Positions 38,680 through 45,939 of a DNA stretch of 48,120 nucleotides are shown in pieces. The notes beneath the pieces are model-generated. The model did not search any database. It saw only the letters and a program-made list of their open reading frames with translations, and was not told the DNA's origin. The DNA is from a virus. Position 1 is the stretch's first letter, and every line of letters starts with the position of its first letter. The DNA is taken from positions 1 through 48,120 of IMG/VR virus record IMGVR_UViG_3300021963_006145; one strand, 5' to 3'. A program made the translations under genes and the position numbers.

Positions 38680-40662
38680 ATGAAAAAAGACATACTAACC
38701 CAAAGATTCAACTACGGTACTATCTCCGTTTACAAGGACTATTCAAATATATGTGAAAAGCCAGCTCATTTGAAACCAATGAACGAAATAACACAGCTTT
38801 GTGGTTCAACCATATCTGATATAGATGATAATTTTAAAATGACATTTTCAGATCAAGAGGATGGCTTTTTTAAACTTAATGGGTTTCTACAAGAAATTGA
38901 TGATACAAAATCCAAGCTAACGGATACCTTGTTTTTGCACGGTAAGAAATATGGTAAAAAAAGAAATACCAAGTACTTCTATAATCACGAAGAATCAGAG
39001 ATTAAAGTACCACTACATTCTCGCCAATCAAACGTACATTTTACAACCAGTGATCGACAAATAAAACGTCATTACGGAAATCCATTTGCTAATATAAATT
39101 TATTTTTAATTGAACGATCAATTAGAATTGACGGGGATAGAATTTGCGTTAGGGCGTATAGACATTCAAAATCCAGAATGATCAATTCCAAATATTTTAA
39201 AAGAAGAAAAACGGCAATTGGTTTTAACTTCAATCTAAAAACAGGAAACTTTGTAACCTATGATACTTCTGGGGATACAAAATCTTTTAGACAAAATAGT
39301 TTTAATCATTTACAAAATGTAATGAATACTATTTTCGATCAATCTACCATAATTTATTTTTCTTTAAACGATAATAAAGAAAAAAATAGCATGACCATTA
39401 CAGAGGAAAAATTAAAAAGAGAATTAAATGATGTTGAATTTAGTAATCATTTTTTCCATGTGATCGCCGAACATTTAAAAATAAACGAAAAATATTTTTC
39501 TACCGATCTTCCCGGTAAATCCGCGCAGGTTAGTCAGTTTGTTGATTGGGTAATGAAGTTATTCCTAGAAAAAAATAACATTAAAGCACCAAACAATTAT
39601 AAAGAATTCTTGATGGAATGGTATCCAACAAAGCCATTTTTAAAAAGAAACGATAATAAACTAATTGTATCTATTTTAGATAGATTGGGGTTGAAAACCA
39701 AATCTATGATTAAGTTGATGCACGTAGAAAATTTTGATATAAAGAAAATACTATTGCTGGCAAAGTATTTTGGTTATAAAAACATCTCAAAATACTTATC
39801 AAACATTCACCCAAATTTTCTTAACATAAAATGGAAAAAAGATTGGTCAACCATAAATGGTTTAGAAACCGCTTACCATTATTTTCATAATCAATTCGAA
39901 TATGAATTAACAAGCAAAGAAAAAACTAATCTACTAAAAATGATTAATAAGATTTTTGGTAATAGTTTAAACTTTGATGGAACTTGGAAAGATGGCCAAA
40001 ACGAGGAGGCATTTAATCGAGTGATAGGGAGCCAGTTTAGACAATTTGATGATCACTTTAACATGATCGCTAAAATAAGAAATTATATACCAGAAACTGA
40101 AATGAAAGCAACAAATGAAATTGACTTTCATCACGAACATTTGGAGTTATCGAAAATTGAAAGGACCATCAGAAAAGGCTATTCAATTCAATACACTTTT
40201 GAAAAACGAATGTTAGATTTTATTGAAAGGACTATCGTTGGTCACACTGATGATAATGAAAGTTTGAGTGCAACTGCATATTATCCTGTGATATTAAAAA
40301 CAGATGCAGAATATAGTGAGGAAGGAGAACACATGCACCATTGTGTTGCAAGTTATGCTGATTCAGAAAACTCTTTAATAGTATCAATTCGCGAAGGTAG
40401 TGAAATTGGGAGCGAGCGAGTTACTTGCGAGTACAGTACTAAAACAAAAGAATTGGTACAAGCCAAATACTACTGTAACGCTAAGCCGCCTGAAAGATTT
40501 GAAAACGTTTTGACTGAATTAACAGCACGAATACAAACATATAAAGGTTCAATTAAATCAACTGGTAAAGAGAAAATACCTTTGGTAATTAACGGTATAG
40601 AAATAACCCCACCCCCAAAAGATGAGTTCGCTCAAATGATGGATCGGTTAGCGTTGTTTTAA
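38680..40662 (+). CDS. PcfJ-like protein
   Basis: A 660-residue protein with a C-terminal PcfJ-like domain: HMHHCVASYADSENSLIVSIR at about 549-569, followed by RVTCEYSTKTKELVQAKYYCNA, which keeps the His/Cys pair and the strand pattern of the family. The remaining 500 residues are helical with no recognised domain. ATG 38680 is preferred over TTG 38659, because the promoter box covers the TTG. PcfJ was named from a conjugative plasmid and its biochemical role is unknown; phages often carry relatives. The tandem second copy follows at 40712. Confidence 0.7.
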   Translation: MKKDILTQRFNYGTISVYKDYSNICEKPAHLKPMNEITQLCGSTISDIDDNFKMTFSDQEDGFFKLNGFLQEIDDTKSKLTDTLFLHGKKYGKKRNTKYFYNHEESEIKVPLHSRQSNVHFTTSDRQIKRHYGNPFANINLFLIERSIRIDGDRICVRAYRHSKSRMINSKYFKRRKTAIGFNFNLKTGNFVTYDTSGDTKSFRQNSFNHLQNVMNTIFDQSTIIYFSLNDNKEKNSMTITEEKLKRELNDVEFSNHFFHVIAEHLKINEKYFSTDLPGKSAQVSQFVDWVMKLFLEKNNIKAPNNYKEFLMEWYPTKPFLKRNDNKLIVSILDRLGLKTKSMIKLMHVENFDIKKILLLAKYFGYKNISKYLSNIHPNFLNIKWKKDWSTINGLETAYHYFHNQFEYELTSKEKTNLLKMINKIFGNSLNFDGTWKDGQNEEAFNRVIGSQFRQFDDHFNMIAKIRNYIPETEMKATNEIDFHHEHLELSKIERTIRKGYSIQYTFEKRMLDFIERTIVGHTDDNESLSATAYYPVILKTDAEYSEEGEHMHHCVASYADSENSLIVSIREGSEIGSERVTCEYSTKTKELVQAKYYCNAKPPERFENVLTELTARIQTYKGSIKSTGKEKIPLVINGIEITPPPKDEFAQMMDRLALF

Positions 40663-40675
40663 ACTACACATTTTA

Positions 40676-40722
40676 AATAATTCCATCTATATTACTCAAA
40701 AGGGTATGTAGATGGAATTATT
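40676..40722 (+). promoter_or_regulatory. 14-bp perfect inverted repeat over the start codon of the 40712 gene
   Basis: Left arm AATAATTCCATCTA (40676-40689), 19-nt spacer, right arm TAGATGGAATTATT (40709-40722). The right arm includes ATG 40712. In RNA the hairpin would hide the start codon; in DNA it could be a dimeric repressor operator, as it also overlaps a TATATTAC box at 40688-40695. It links expression of the second PcfJ-like gene to a control signal. Confidence 0.65.
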
Positions 40723-42094
40723 ATATAGTTACAATCAAGAAAAAATTGAACAAAAAAATAACCTTAAATCTAATTGTGAGCTTAATTTAAGTGGGGATGA
40801 AACTTATTTACATTATACATCAAAGTATATTTTAGAGTACATTAGACTTGATGATAAGAATATATTAACGTTTGAACATAATTTAGTTCTAAATAAAATT
40901 AACGGTTCTTTTAGTGTTGGTTATAGGATTATAAACAATAAGAAAAACAAATACTCGTTATATAAAACAACCAACAGGGTTTCCAAAAACAACTTCGACT
41001 TATTATTAGAGTTAACGCAAAGAGGCTTCTACACTGGTGAGAAGCGTTTCAATTTCTGGGGGGTAAAGTATAAGAGAGCATGCATTGATATGTACAAGAT
41101 CTTCTCAAATGAATTAAAAATGCCAATTGTGGTTGAAAAAGATTCATACCTCAACCCATTATATGATATGTTTGTTGATTACATATTAAAAATCAAAAAG
41201 ATCAAAGCGCATGATAGTGTTTATTGGGATATTAGATATGTTTTTCCAAAAAACAAATGGCTTAAGTTAAATGAAAACAAATTTGTCCCGGCGGTTCTAG
41301 ATCAATATGGGATCAAGAGTAGATATCTAATCGGTGCATTATCAACAAGATCAAAAGAAAACGAGAAGATTAATTTAAAATCACTGAGATTCATTTGTTC
41401 GTTGTTTGGTGACAACTACATTGATTACATAAAAGATTTTGATTGGAAAACAATATCATCCGATGAGGTAAAGTATTCAAAACCATTTACTTGTGAGAAT
41501 GAGAGCGAGAAGAGAGCAATAGCAAACTCTTTAAAAACATATTCCGAGGCTGAGCAAATAATTTTTAATGATAACATTTTAATCACCATTCAGAAACTAT
41601 TCATTTTAAAAAAGTTCTTAACAGAGAATGGTTTAAATGTAAAAATAAAAGCTAGAACAGCAACTGAATTAAATTCATTGTACGAGCAATGGGAACTCCA
41701 TAAGAAACATATAAAGCTTGGATATAAAACAGCGTACTATGTTCCTGAAGACATGGCAAATGAAATCCAAGAACCTATTGAATATTCTGGTTTAACATTT
41801 AAACCTATGATGATTTTAAGCGAAGATCAATTTAAGATCGAAGGTTTATTGATGAAGAACTGCATGGCGAAACAATTTCCAATGGGTCAACTATATTATC
41901 ACATTGCAATTTCGTGCGGTAAAAAAAGAATAAATGTACAATATCGAAAGGGAACATTAAACCAAGCCAGGGGTAAAACCAATAAAGATATTTCTGCAGA
42001 TTTTGAATTATCTGTTGAAATTTTATCAGAAAGAATGAAGAAATTTGCTCATATATCTCCAGTAAAGATAAAATATGATTTCATAAATCGTTGA
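40712..42094 (+). CDS. PcfJ-like protein, shorter diverged paralogue
   Basis: A 460-residue protein related to the preceding one. Its last third has LWEL-type HIKLGYKTAYYVPEDM, and then GLLMKNCMAKQFPMGQLYYHIAISCGKKRINVQYRKGTLNQARGK, which corresponds to the His/Cys and NxxQ parts of the PcfJ domain, with Asn-Cys in place of His-Cys. Its 300-residue N-terminal half is unlike known domains. The start codon lies in a perfect inverted repeat. Function unknown; the paralogue pair suggests a shared process or a partner relation. Confidence 0.6.
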   Translation: MELLYSYNQEKIEQKNNLKSNCELNLSGDETYLHYTSKYILEYIRLDDKNILTFEHNLVLNKINGSFSVGYRIINNKKNKYSLYKTTNRVSKNNFDLLLELTQRGFYTGEKRFNFWGVKYKRACIDMYKIFSNELKMPIVVEKDSYLNPLYDMFVDYILKIKKIKAHDSVYWDIRYVFPKNKWLKLNENKFVPAVLDQYGIKSRYLIGALSTRSKENEKINLKSLRFICSLFGDNYIDYIKDFDWKTISSDEVKYSKPFTCENESEKRAIANSLKTYSEAEQIIFNDNILITIQKLFILKKFLTENGLNVKIKARTATELNSLYEQWELHKKHIKLGYKTAYYVPEDMANEIQEPIEYSGLTFKPMMILSEDQFKIEGLLMKNCMAKQFPMGQLYYHIAISCGKKRINVQYRKGTLNQARGKTNKDISADFELSVEILSERMKKFAHISPVKIKYDFINR

Positions 42095-42178
42095 TAATCA
42101 ATTAATTAAAACTTTTTTAAAATTTTTTTGTAATTTCAAGAATTATTTATAATTTTATACCCAGAAAACCATAATATC

Positions 42179-42298
42179 ATGAGCGCACTAAAATACTACC
42201 AGGAAAAGTACAAAGACTATCAAAGAGAAAATAGTTTTAGAGGTTGGTTATTGCATATCAAATTAGTTTTGATATCAATGCTGATCAATAAAAATTGA
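42179..42298 (+). CDS. 39-residue small protein
   Basis: A small gene from ATG 42179 to TGA 42296 (MSALKYYQEKYKDYQREN...). It has an acidic/basic N-terminal helix and a hydrophobic C-terminal helix (LHIKLVLISMLI), so it may attach to a membrane. The start context is accataatatc. Short, hence uncertain. Confidence 0.45.
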   Translation: MSALKYYQEKYKDYQRENSFRGWLLHIKLVLISMLINKN

Positions 42299-42299
42299 T

Positions 42300-42330
42300 T
42301 TTGAATTTCAAAAAAAATAATCTATATTAG
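42300..42330 (+). promoter_or_regulatory. Bacteroidetes-type promoter, near-leaderless
   Basis: TTTG (42300-42303), 19-nt spacer, TATATTAG (42323-42330), 4 nt to ATG 42335. It follows the same layout as the promoter at 18730. The box differs from TAnnTTTG by an A at the seventh base. Confidence 0.5.
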
Positions 42331-42334
42331 ATTT

Positions 42335-42499
42335 ATGCAACAGAAAGAATCAAAAACAAACAGCCACTTTTGGATAAGTGTATTTAAAAGTGTTTTAAGA
42401 ATCACGGCTTGTTATTTTTTATTTCACGAACAATTTGGCAACACGGCAATAATGTTATTTTTAGCAGAATTGTTAGGTATAGCTGAAGAAGTTTTCTAA
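42335..42499 (+). CDS. 54-residue small membrane-like protein
   Basis: A short gene from ATG 42335 to TAA 42497 (MQQKESKTNSHFWISVFKSV...). It contains two hydrophobic stretches, LRITACYFLF and AIMLFLAELLGIA. Supported by the promoter 4 nt upstream and good codon use. Role unknown. Confidence 0.5.
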   Translation: MQQKESKTNSHFWISVFKSVLRITACYFLFHEQFGNTAIMLFLAELLGIAEEVF

Positions 42500-42520
42500 A
42501 CCAATATAAAATTATGATTT

Positions 42521-42757
42521 ATGCCAAAAGAAAAATGCGTTGTATGTGGCGCTGAAACACCATACGAATTTGAAACTCATATTGATTTTCGCACCGGTTA
42601 CGTTGAAGGCGTGGGCCAACATTGTATCAGGTGTTATAACAAGGGAAGCCAAAGAGATATGATTACAATTCCAAAAAGTTTTATAAAAGATTTTTCAAAC
42701 GACATGGAATTGGGTAAAGAAGTCAGAGGATTTTATTATAAAAACTATGACGTTTAG
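42521..42757 (+). CDS. Small zinc-ribbon-like protein
   Basis: A 78-residue protein with two Cys pairs, CVVCGAETP at residues 6-14 and HCIRCYNKG at about 34-42, which would form one zinc ribbon. It has charged and aromatic residues around the pairs and ends GFYYKNYDV. Small zinc-ribbon proteins in phages often bind nucleic acid or host proteins; no specific role can be read. Confidence 0.6.
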   Translation: MPKEKCVVCGAETPYEFETHIDFRTGYVEGVGQHCIRCYNKGSQRDMITIPKSFIKDFSNDMELGKEVRGFYYKNYDV

Positions 42758-42802
42758 TTATGAATTATTATTTAACGCGAGCATTCGCACAAAAACTAAA
42801 AG

Positions 42803-43102
42803 ATGAACACAACAACAAGACTCCCAAACAGCTACGACGTAGTGACATTTCAAGAACTGAGCTTCCAAGATCATCCAATGGGAATGGGAAAACAATGTAT
42901 AGTACAATTTCCAAATGGTTATGGGGCAAGTGTTGTTCAGGGGCCATACACTTATGGTGGTAAAGATGGTTTGTATGAACTTGCTGTCTTTGGTAAGGAT
43001 GGTGAAATCACATATGGTACACCAATTACTGATGATGTTCTTGGTTATCTTTCAGAACAAGAAGTTGAAAAAACATTATCTGATATTAAAAATTTAGATT
43101 AA
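42803..43102 (+). CDS. Small phage protein of unknown function
   Basis: A 99-residue protein (MNTTTRLPNSYDVVTFQELS...), beta-rich with MGKQCIVQFPNGYGASVVQG and LYELAVFGKDGEITYG, ending in a helix (LSEQEVEKTLSDI). It ends at a TAATG overlap with the 43102 gene. The pattern is of a compact soluble protein. Not assigned to a family I can name. Confidence 0.6.
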   Translation: MNTTTRLPNSYDVVTFQELSFQDHPMGMGKQCIVQFPNGYGASVVQGPYTYGGKDGLYELAVFGKDGEITYGTPITDDVLGYLSEQEVEKTLSDIKNLD

Positions 43103-43395
43103 TGCGAGAAAAAACATTATTAAGAGGTAGTTTAGCGGCAGCATTATTAATGTGCGTCACTTTTTTATTCTTTTTAGCAGAAGGGTGGAGGAAACTAGGC
43201 GACTCAGAAATAAAATTAAAAAAAACCCAAGATAGTTTAAGGCTAGCTGAAAAATCACGTGATTCTTTACGTGATGAAATGTTCCCAACACAAATCGAAT
43301 TGAATAGATATCAAATTGCGTTGGAACTTTTAAAAGAAAATAATAAAAAGGCTGCTGACGAATTTGAATTAATATTAACCACACAAACAGAATAG
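43102..43395 (+). CDS. Membrane-anchored coiled-coil protein (spanin-like layout)
   Basis: A 97-residue protein with an N-terminal membrane segment (LRGSLAAALLMCVTFLFFLAEGW) and a long charged coiled coil (SEIKLKKTQDSLRLAEKSRDSLRDEM). Such a type-II anchored coil resembles inner-membrane spanins of phages, but no outer-membrane spanin partner is evident nearby. It overlaps the upstream gene by one base. Confidence 0.5.
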   Translation: MREKTLLRGSLAAALLMCVTFLFFLAEGWRKLGDSEIKLKKTQDSLRLAEKSRDSLRDEMFPTQIELNRYQIALELLKENNKKAADEFELILTTQTE

Positions 43396-43396
43396 T

Positions 43397-43720
43397 ATGA
43401 GTGAAAATGCTAGTGAATATCATATTGGTAGCGGAGCATATATGAATATTCAAACAAGCGCAATTGTGAAATTGAATGAACAATTCATTATTTACACAGA
43501 AGATGGCCCAGTAACATTAACAGTTGAAGTTAGTGCAGACTTTGCAAAGATTGATAAGAAACATCATGAGATATTTTTTAATGTACTAACATCGAAGTAT
43601 TTGAATAAAGTTTCTTTTGGTGATAACCCATTTTCTGAATGCAGGCCAATGGTAAAAAGAAAATGGTGGCAATTTTGGAAATCAAAATATGTTGAACAGC
43701 TTAAAAACCAACAGTTATGA
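43397..43720 (+). CDS. Small phage protein of unknown function
   Basis: A 107-residue protein (MSENASEYHIGSGAYMNIQTSAIV...), with an N-terminal strand-rich part and a C-terminal basic/aromatic stretch RKWWQFWKSKYV. It starts 1 nt after the preceding stop and overlaps the next gene by 4 nt (ATGA). Not recognised; moderately well supported by its operon fit. Confidence 0.55.
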   Translation: MSENASEYHIGSGAYMNIQTSAIVKLNEQFIIYTEDGPVTLTVEVSADFAKIDKKHHEIFFNVLTSKYLNKVSFGDNPFSECRPMVKRKWWQFWKSKYVEQLKNQQL

Positions 43721-43860
43721 AAATTTTAGCTTTGATTATGTTTTGTACTAGTCTTTGGATTGCTTTTGAAATCTGGAGAGCACCACTTATGGAAGAAACT
43801 CCTGACGGAAAACTTAAAACAAAAAGACCCGCAAAAAAATTCATGGATATATTTAAATAA
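43717..43860 (+). CDS. 47-residue single-pass membrane protein
   Basis: A short gene from ATG 43717 to TAA 43858. MKILALIMFCTSLWIAFEIW is a membrane segment or signal anchor, followed by a charged tail (DGKLKTKRPAKKFMDIFK). The 4-nt overlap with the previous gene supports translation. Confidence 0.55.
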   Translation: MKILALIMFCTSLWIAFEIWRAPLMEETPDGKLKTKRPAKKFMDIFK

Positions 43861-43868
43861 AAACAGGT

Positions 43869-44132
43869 ATGGAAAAAGAACAAAAAATCACGAGAGACAA
43901 TGTTGTTGAACACATGATCAACAAGCAACTTCAATATGTCGGAAAAACAATTGAAGATGTTAAAGAAGATCCTAATTGGTTTACAAACAACACGTTAACT
44001 AAAGAACAACATTCCGAATGGAGAGAATATTGTTTGAAGTTAATGAAAAAACATTTAATCAGAAAGCATCGATTGGAATATGAATTTGGTATGTTTGATT
44101 TGATGTACGGTTTAAAAGTGGTTAACGATTAA
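43869..44132 (+). CDS. Small helical protein of unknown function
   Basis: An 87-residue protein with charged helices (MEKEQKITRDNVVEHMINKQL..., EDVKEDPNWFTNNTLTKEQHSEW). The start has tatgg context after an A-rich stretch. It ends 1 nt before the next membrane-protein gene. Not recognised. Confidence 0.6.
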   Translation: MEKEQKITRDNVVEHMINKQLQYVGKTIEDVKEDPNWFTNNTLTKEQHSEWREYCLKLMKKHLIRKHRLEYEFGMFDLMYGLKVVND

Positions 44133-44133
44133 A

Positions 44134-44352
44134 ATGGTTGATTTATTAGGATTTGTTGCGTCATTAATCGTGCTAATATCTTTCACGGTTAAGGATATGA
44201 TTAAATTAAGAGTAATCAATTCGATCGGTTCAATCGCTTGGATTGCTTACGGTTGTTTAATCAGTAACACTCCTACCATATTTGTTAACGTTGCTGTATT
44301 GACGATCCACACGTGGTGGTTGATTAAAAACCATTCTAACAAAAAAACATAG
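44134..44352 (+). CDS. Small three-segment membrane protein (YgjV/SemiSWEET-like)
   Basis: A 72-residue protein with three hydrophobic segments. LLGFVASLIVLISF, SIGSIAWIAYGCL and FVNVAVLTIHTWWLI give a PQ-loop-like arrangement, in which IAWIAYG resembles the YgjV/SemiSWEET family. It would act in the inner membrane; substrate unknown. Confidence 0.55.
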   Translation: MVDLLGFVASLIVLISFTVKDMIKLRVINSIGSIAWIAYGCLISNTPTIFVNVAVLTIHTWWLIKNHSNKKT

Positions 44353-44422
44353 ATTTTTTATTTTATCTAACCTGGAAAAATACTATTTTTCTTGATATAT
44401 ATGTATAGTAAAAAACATATTA

Positions 44423-44848
44423 ATGCAAGAAGAATTTGTCCCTTATCACCAACACTTATTACTTAAATGTTGGGTAGTTAATCCACCGAAAGAGGTGGAT
44501 GTTTTAAATAAATGGTTTGTGAACTTGGTTGAAACCGTTGGTATGAAAGTGGTTGCTGGGCCTACTAGTGTATATGTCTCTGATCCAGGTAACGAAGGTT
44601 TGACTGGTACTGTTACATTAGCAACATCCCACGCATCAATACACATATGGGATCATTATGAATTACCAATGGTTCAATTTGACATATATAGCTGTAAATG
44701 TTTCACATTTGAGCAAGTATTGGATTGTTTTATGCCATGGGATTTGAAAAGAGTTGAATGGGTTATGATTGATAGAAACAACAAACCTACAATACAATCC
44801 GAAGGTGTGTGGGTGAATATGAATAGAGACAATGATCAAGTTTATTAA
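44423..44848 (+). CDS. speD: S-adenosylmethionine decarboxylase-like proenzyme
   Basis: A 141-residue protein with the class I AdoMetDC core: LATSHASIHIWDHYELPMVQFDIYSC, where Ser69 is the residue converted to the pyruvoyl group, His74 and Cys91 match the proton-handling residues, and FDIYSC matches the VDIFTC segment. The residue before the Ser is Thr, where cellular enzymes usually have Glu, so processing may differ. Decarboxylated AdoMet feeds spermidine synthesis, which could help condense phage DNA; some phage homologues instead act on arginine or ornithine. No spermidine synthase is seen here. Confidence 0.75.
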   Translation: MQEEFVPYHQHLLLKCWVVNPPKEVDVLNKWFVNLVETVGMKVVAGPTSVYVSDPGNEGLTGTVTLATSHASIHIWDHYELPMVQFDIYSCKCFTFEQVLDCFMPWDLKRVEWVMIDRNNKPTIQSEGVWVNMNRDNDQVY

Positions 44849-45152
44849 AAATAGTTTGGATCTACAGGAATTACACGTAATTTCGTGGTTGCTAAAAGAC
44901 ATGTTTTGGTGTTTAAAGTTAAATGTGTTAGCAACATTCATGATTTTCCCAACAGCATTTTTAACCATATTTCTTTTAATTAAGGAAAAAGATAAGAGAT
45001 TATTGAACATCACATTATTCTCTTGGGTTTTTATGAATATTACCTGGATGTTGCATGAAATCCATAACACACCAGAATGGCCAATTAGAGTGTTTATGCT
45101 ATTAGGAGTAGCAACAACAATTAGGTTTATTATAAATAAATTAAAAGGATGA
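44832..45152 (+). CDS. Small membrane protein
   Basis: A 106-residue protein with three hydrophobic segments (VLATFMIFPTAFLTIFLLI; ITLFSWVFMNITWML; VFMLLGVATTIRFII) separated by charged loops. It overlaps the AdoMetDC gene by 17 nt and the HAD gene by 4 nt (ATGA). Not recognised. Confidence 0.55.
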   Translation: MIKFIKNSLDLQELHVISWLLKDMFWCLKLNVLATFMIFPTAFLTIFLLIKEKDKRLLNITLFSWVFMNITWMLHEIHNTPEWPIRVFMLLGVATTIRFIINKLKG

Positions 45153-45736
45153 AGGTAATATTTTTAGACCATGATGGGGTAATATGTTTATCTACTGAGT
45201 GGGGCGGAAGAGTTAAAAAACAACAAAAAGCAAAACGTAAACTAAGTCAATCGGTTACTAGTTTACCGGTTGATGCTAGATTTGATAACTTTAATAAGAA
45301 AGCAATCGATGTTTTAAATGAAATTTTGGAAGAAACTGGTGCTGAGATTGTTGTCTCATCTGATTGGAAAAGATGGGCCACTGTTGAGGAGATGGGTGAG
45401 TATTATGAGTCACAGGGGATCAAAAAGAAACCAATAGCGTTTACCAAACGTGTTGGTGAATGTACCTGTTATAATGAACATACATTCGCTTGGTCACCAA
45501 GATGGATGTTGGAACAGGAAAGGTCACTTGAAATTCAACAGTATTTGGTAGATCATCCGGAGGTTACTCAATGGGTTGCGATTGACGATTTAAACATGGG
45601 GATTCCACAAGTCCATGAATCCTGGGGAGACATGGAAATGGATTGGGGATTGAGTAATTTTGTCCTTACACCTAAAGGTAGTGAGGGTATCAAACAAATA
45701 GGTATAAAAGAAAAAATTTTAAACTTTTTAACATAA
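45149..45736 (+). CDS. HAD-family phosphatase-like protein
   Basis: A 195-residue HAD-superfamily protein: FLDHDGVICL (DxDG nucleophile at residues 7-10), SSDWKRW for motif II, and WVAIDDLNMG for the acidic motif IV. The layout fits the HAD domain of Swiss-army-knife RNA repair proteins and T4-like phage HADs with a Trp-rich middle (FAWSPRWMLE). It would act as a phosphatase on nucleotides, RNA ends or sugars. It overlaps the upstream gene by 4 nt and the small membrane gene follows. Confidence 0.7.
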   Translation: MKVIFLDHDGVICLSTEWGGRVKKQQKAKRKLSQSVTSLPVDARFDNFNKKAIDVLNEILEETGAEIVVSSDWKRWATVEEMGEYYESQGIKKKPIAFTKRVGECTCYNEHTFAWSPRWMLEQERSLEIQQYLVDHPEVTQWVAIDDLNMGIPQVHESWGDMEMDWGLSNFVLTPKGSEGIKQIGIKEKILNFLT

Positions 45737-45737
45737 T

Positions 45738-45908
45738 ATGGGACATTTATTAGTGTTTGCAATAATGGGTGTGATTGTTGGTCTAATCTCATGGAGATGG
45801 GTTGAAGGTATCGACTATATGCAGAAAAACCATCCTGATTATAAGGGGGAAGACTTTCTTAATTGGGGAGATGAAGATAATGAGGATGATAAGAATCAAA
45901 TTATGTAA
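45738..45908 (+). CDS. 56-residue single-pass membrane protein
   Basis: A short gene from ATG 45738, 1 nt after the HAD stop, to TAA 45906. MGHLLVFAIMGVIVGLISWRW is a membrane segment, followed by an acidic cytoplasmic or periplasmic tail (FLNWGDEDNEDDKN). Confidence 0.55.
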   Translation: MGHLLVFAIMGVIVGLISWRWVEGIDYMQKNHPDYKGEDFLNWGDEDNEDDKNQIM

Positions 45909-45939
45909 ATAAACTCATGGTTTATTATATTTATAATAG

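Noticed and set aside
42760-42963. 67-residue open frame MNYYLTRAFAQKLKDEH...
   Set aside because: Most of it overlaps the better-supported 42803 gene in another frame and its C-terminal part has a shadow-like composition. A short real N-terminal peptide cannot be excluded.
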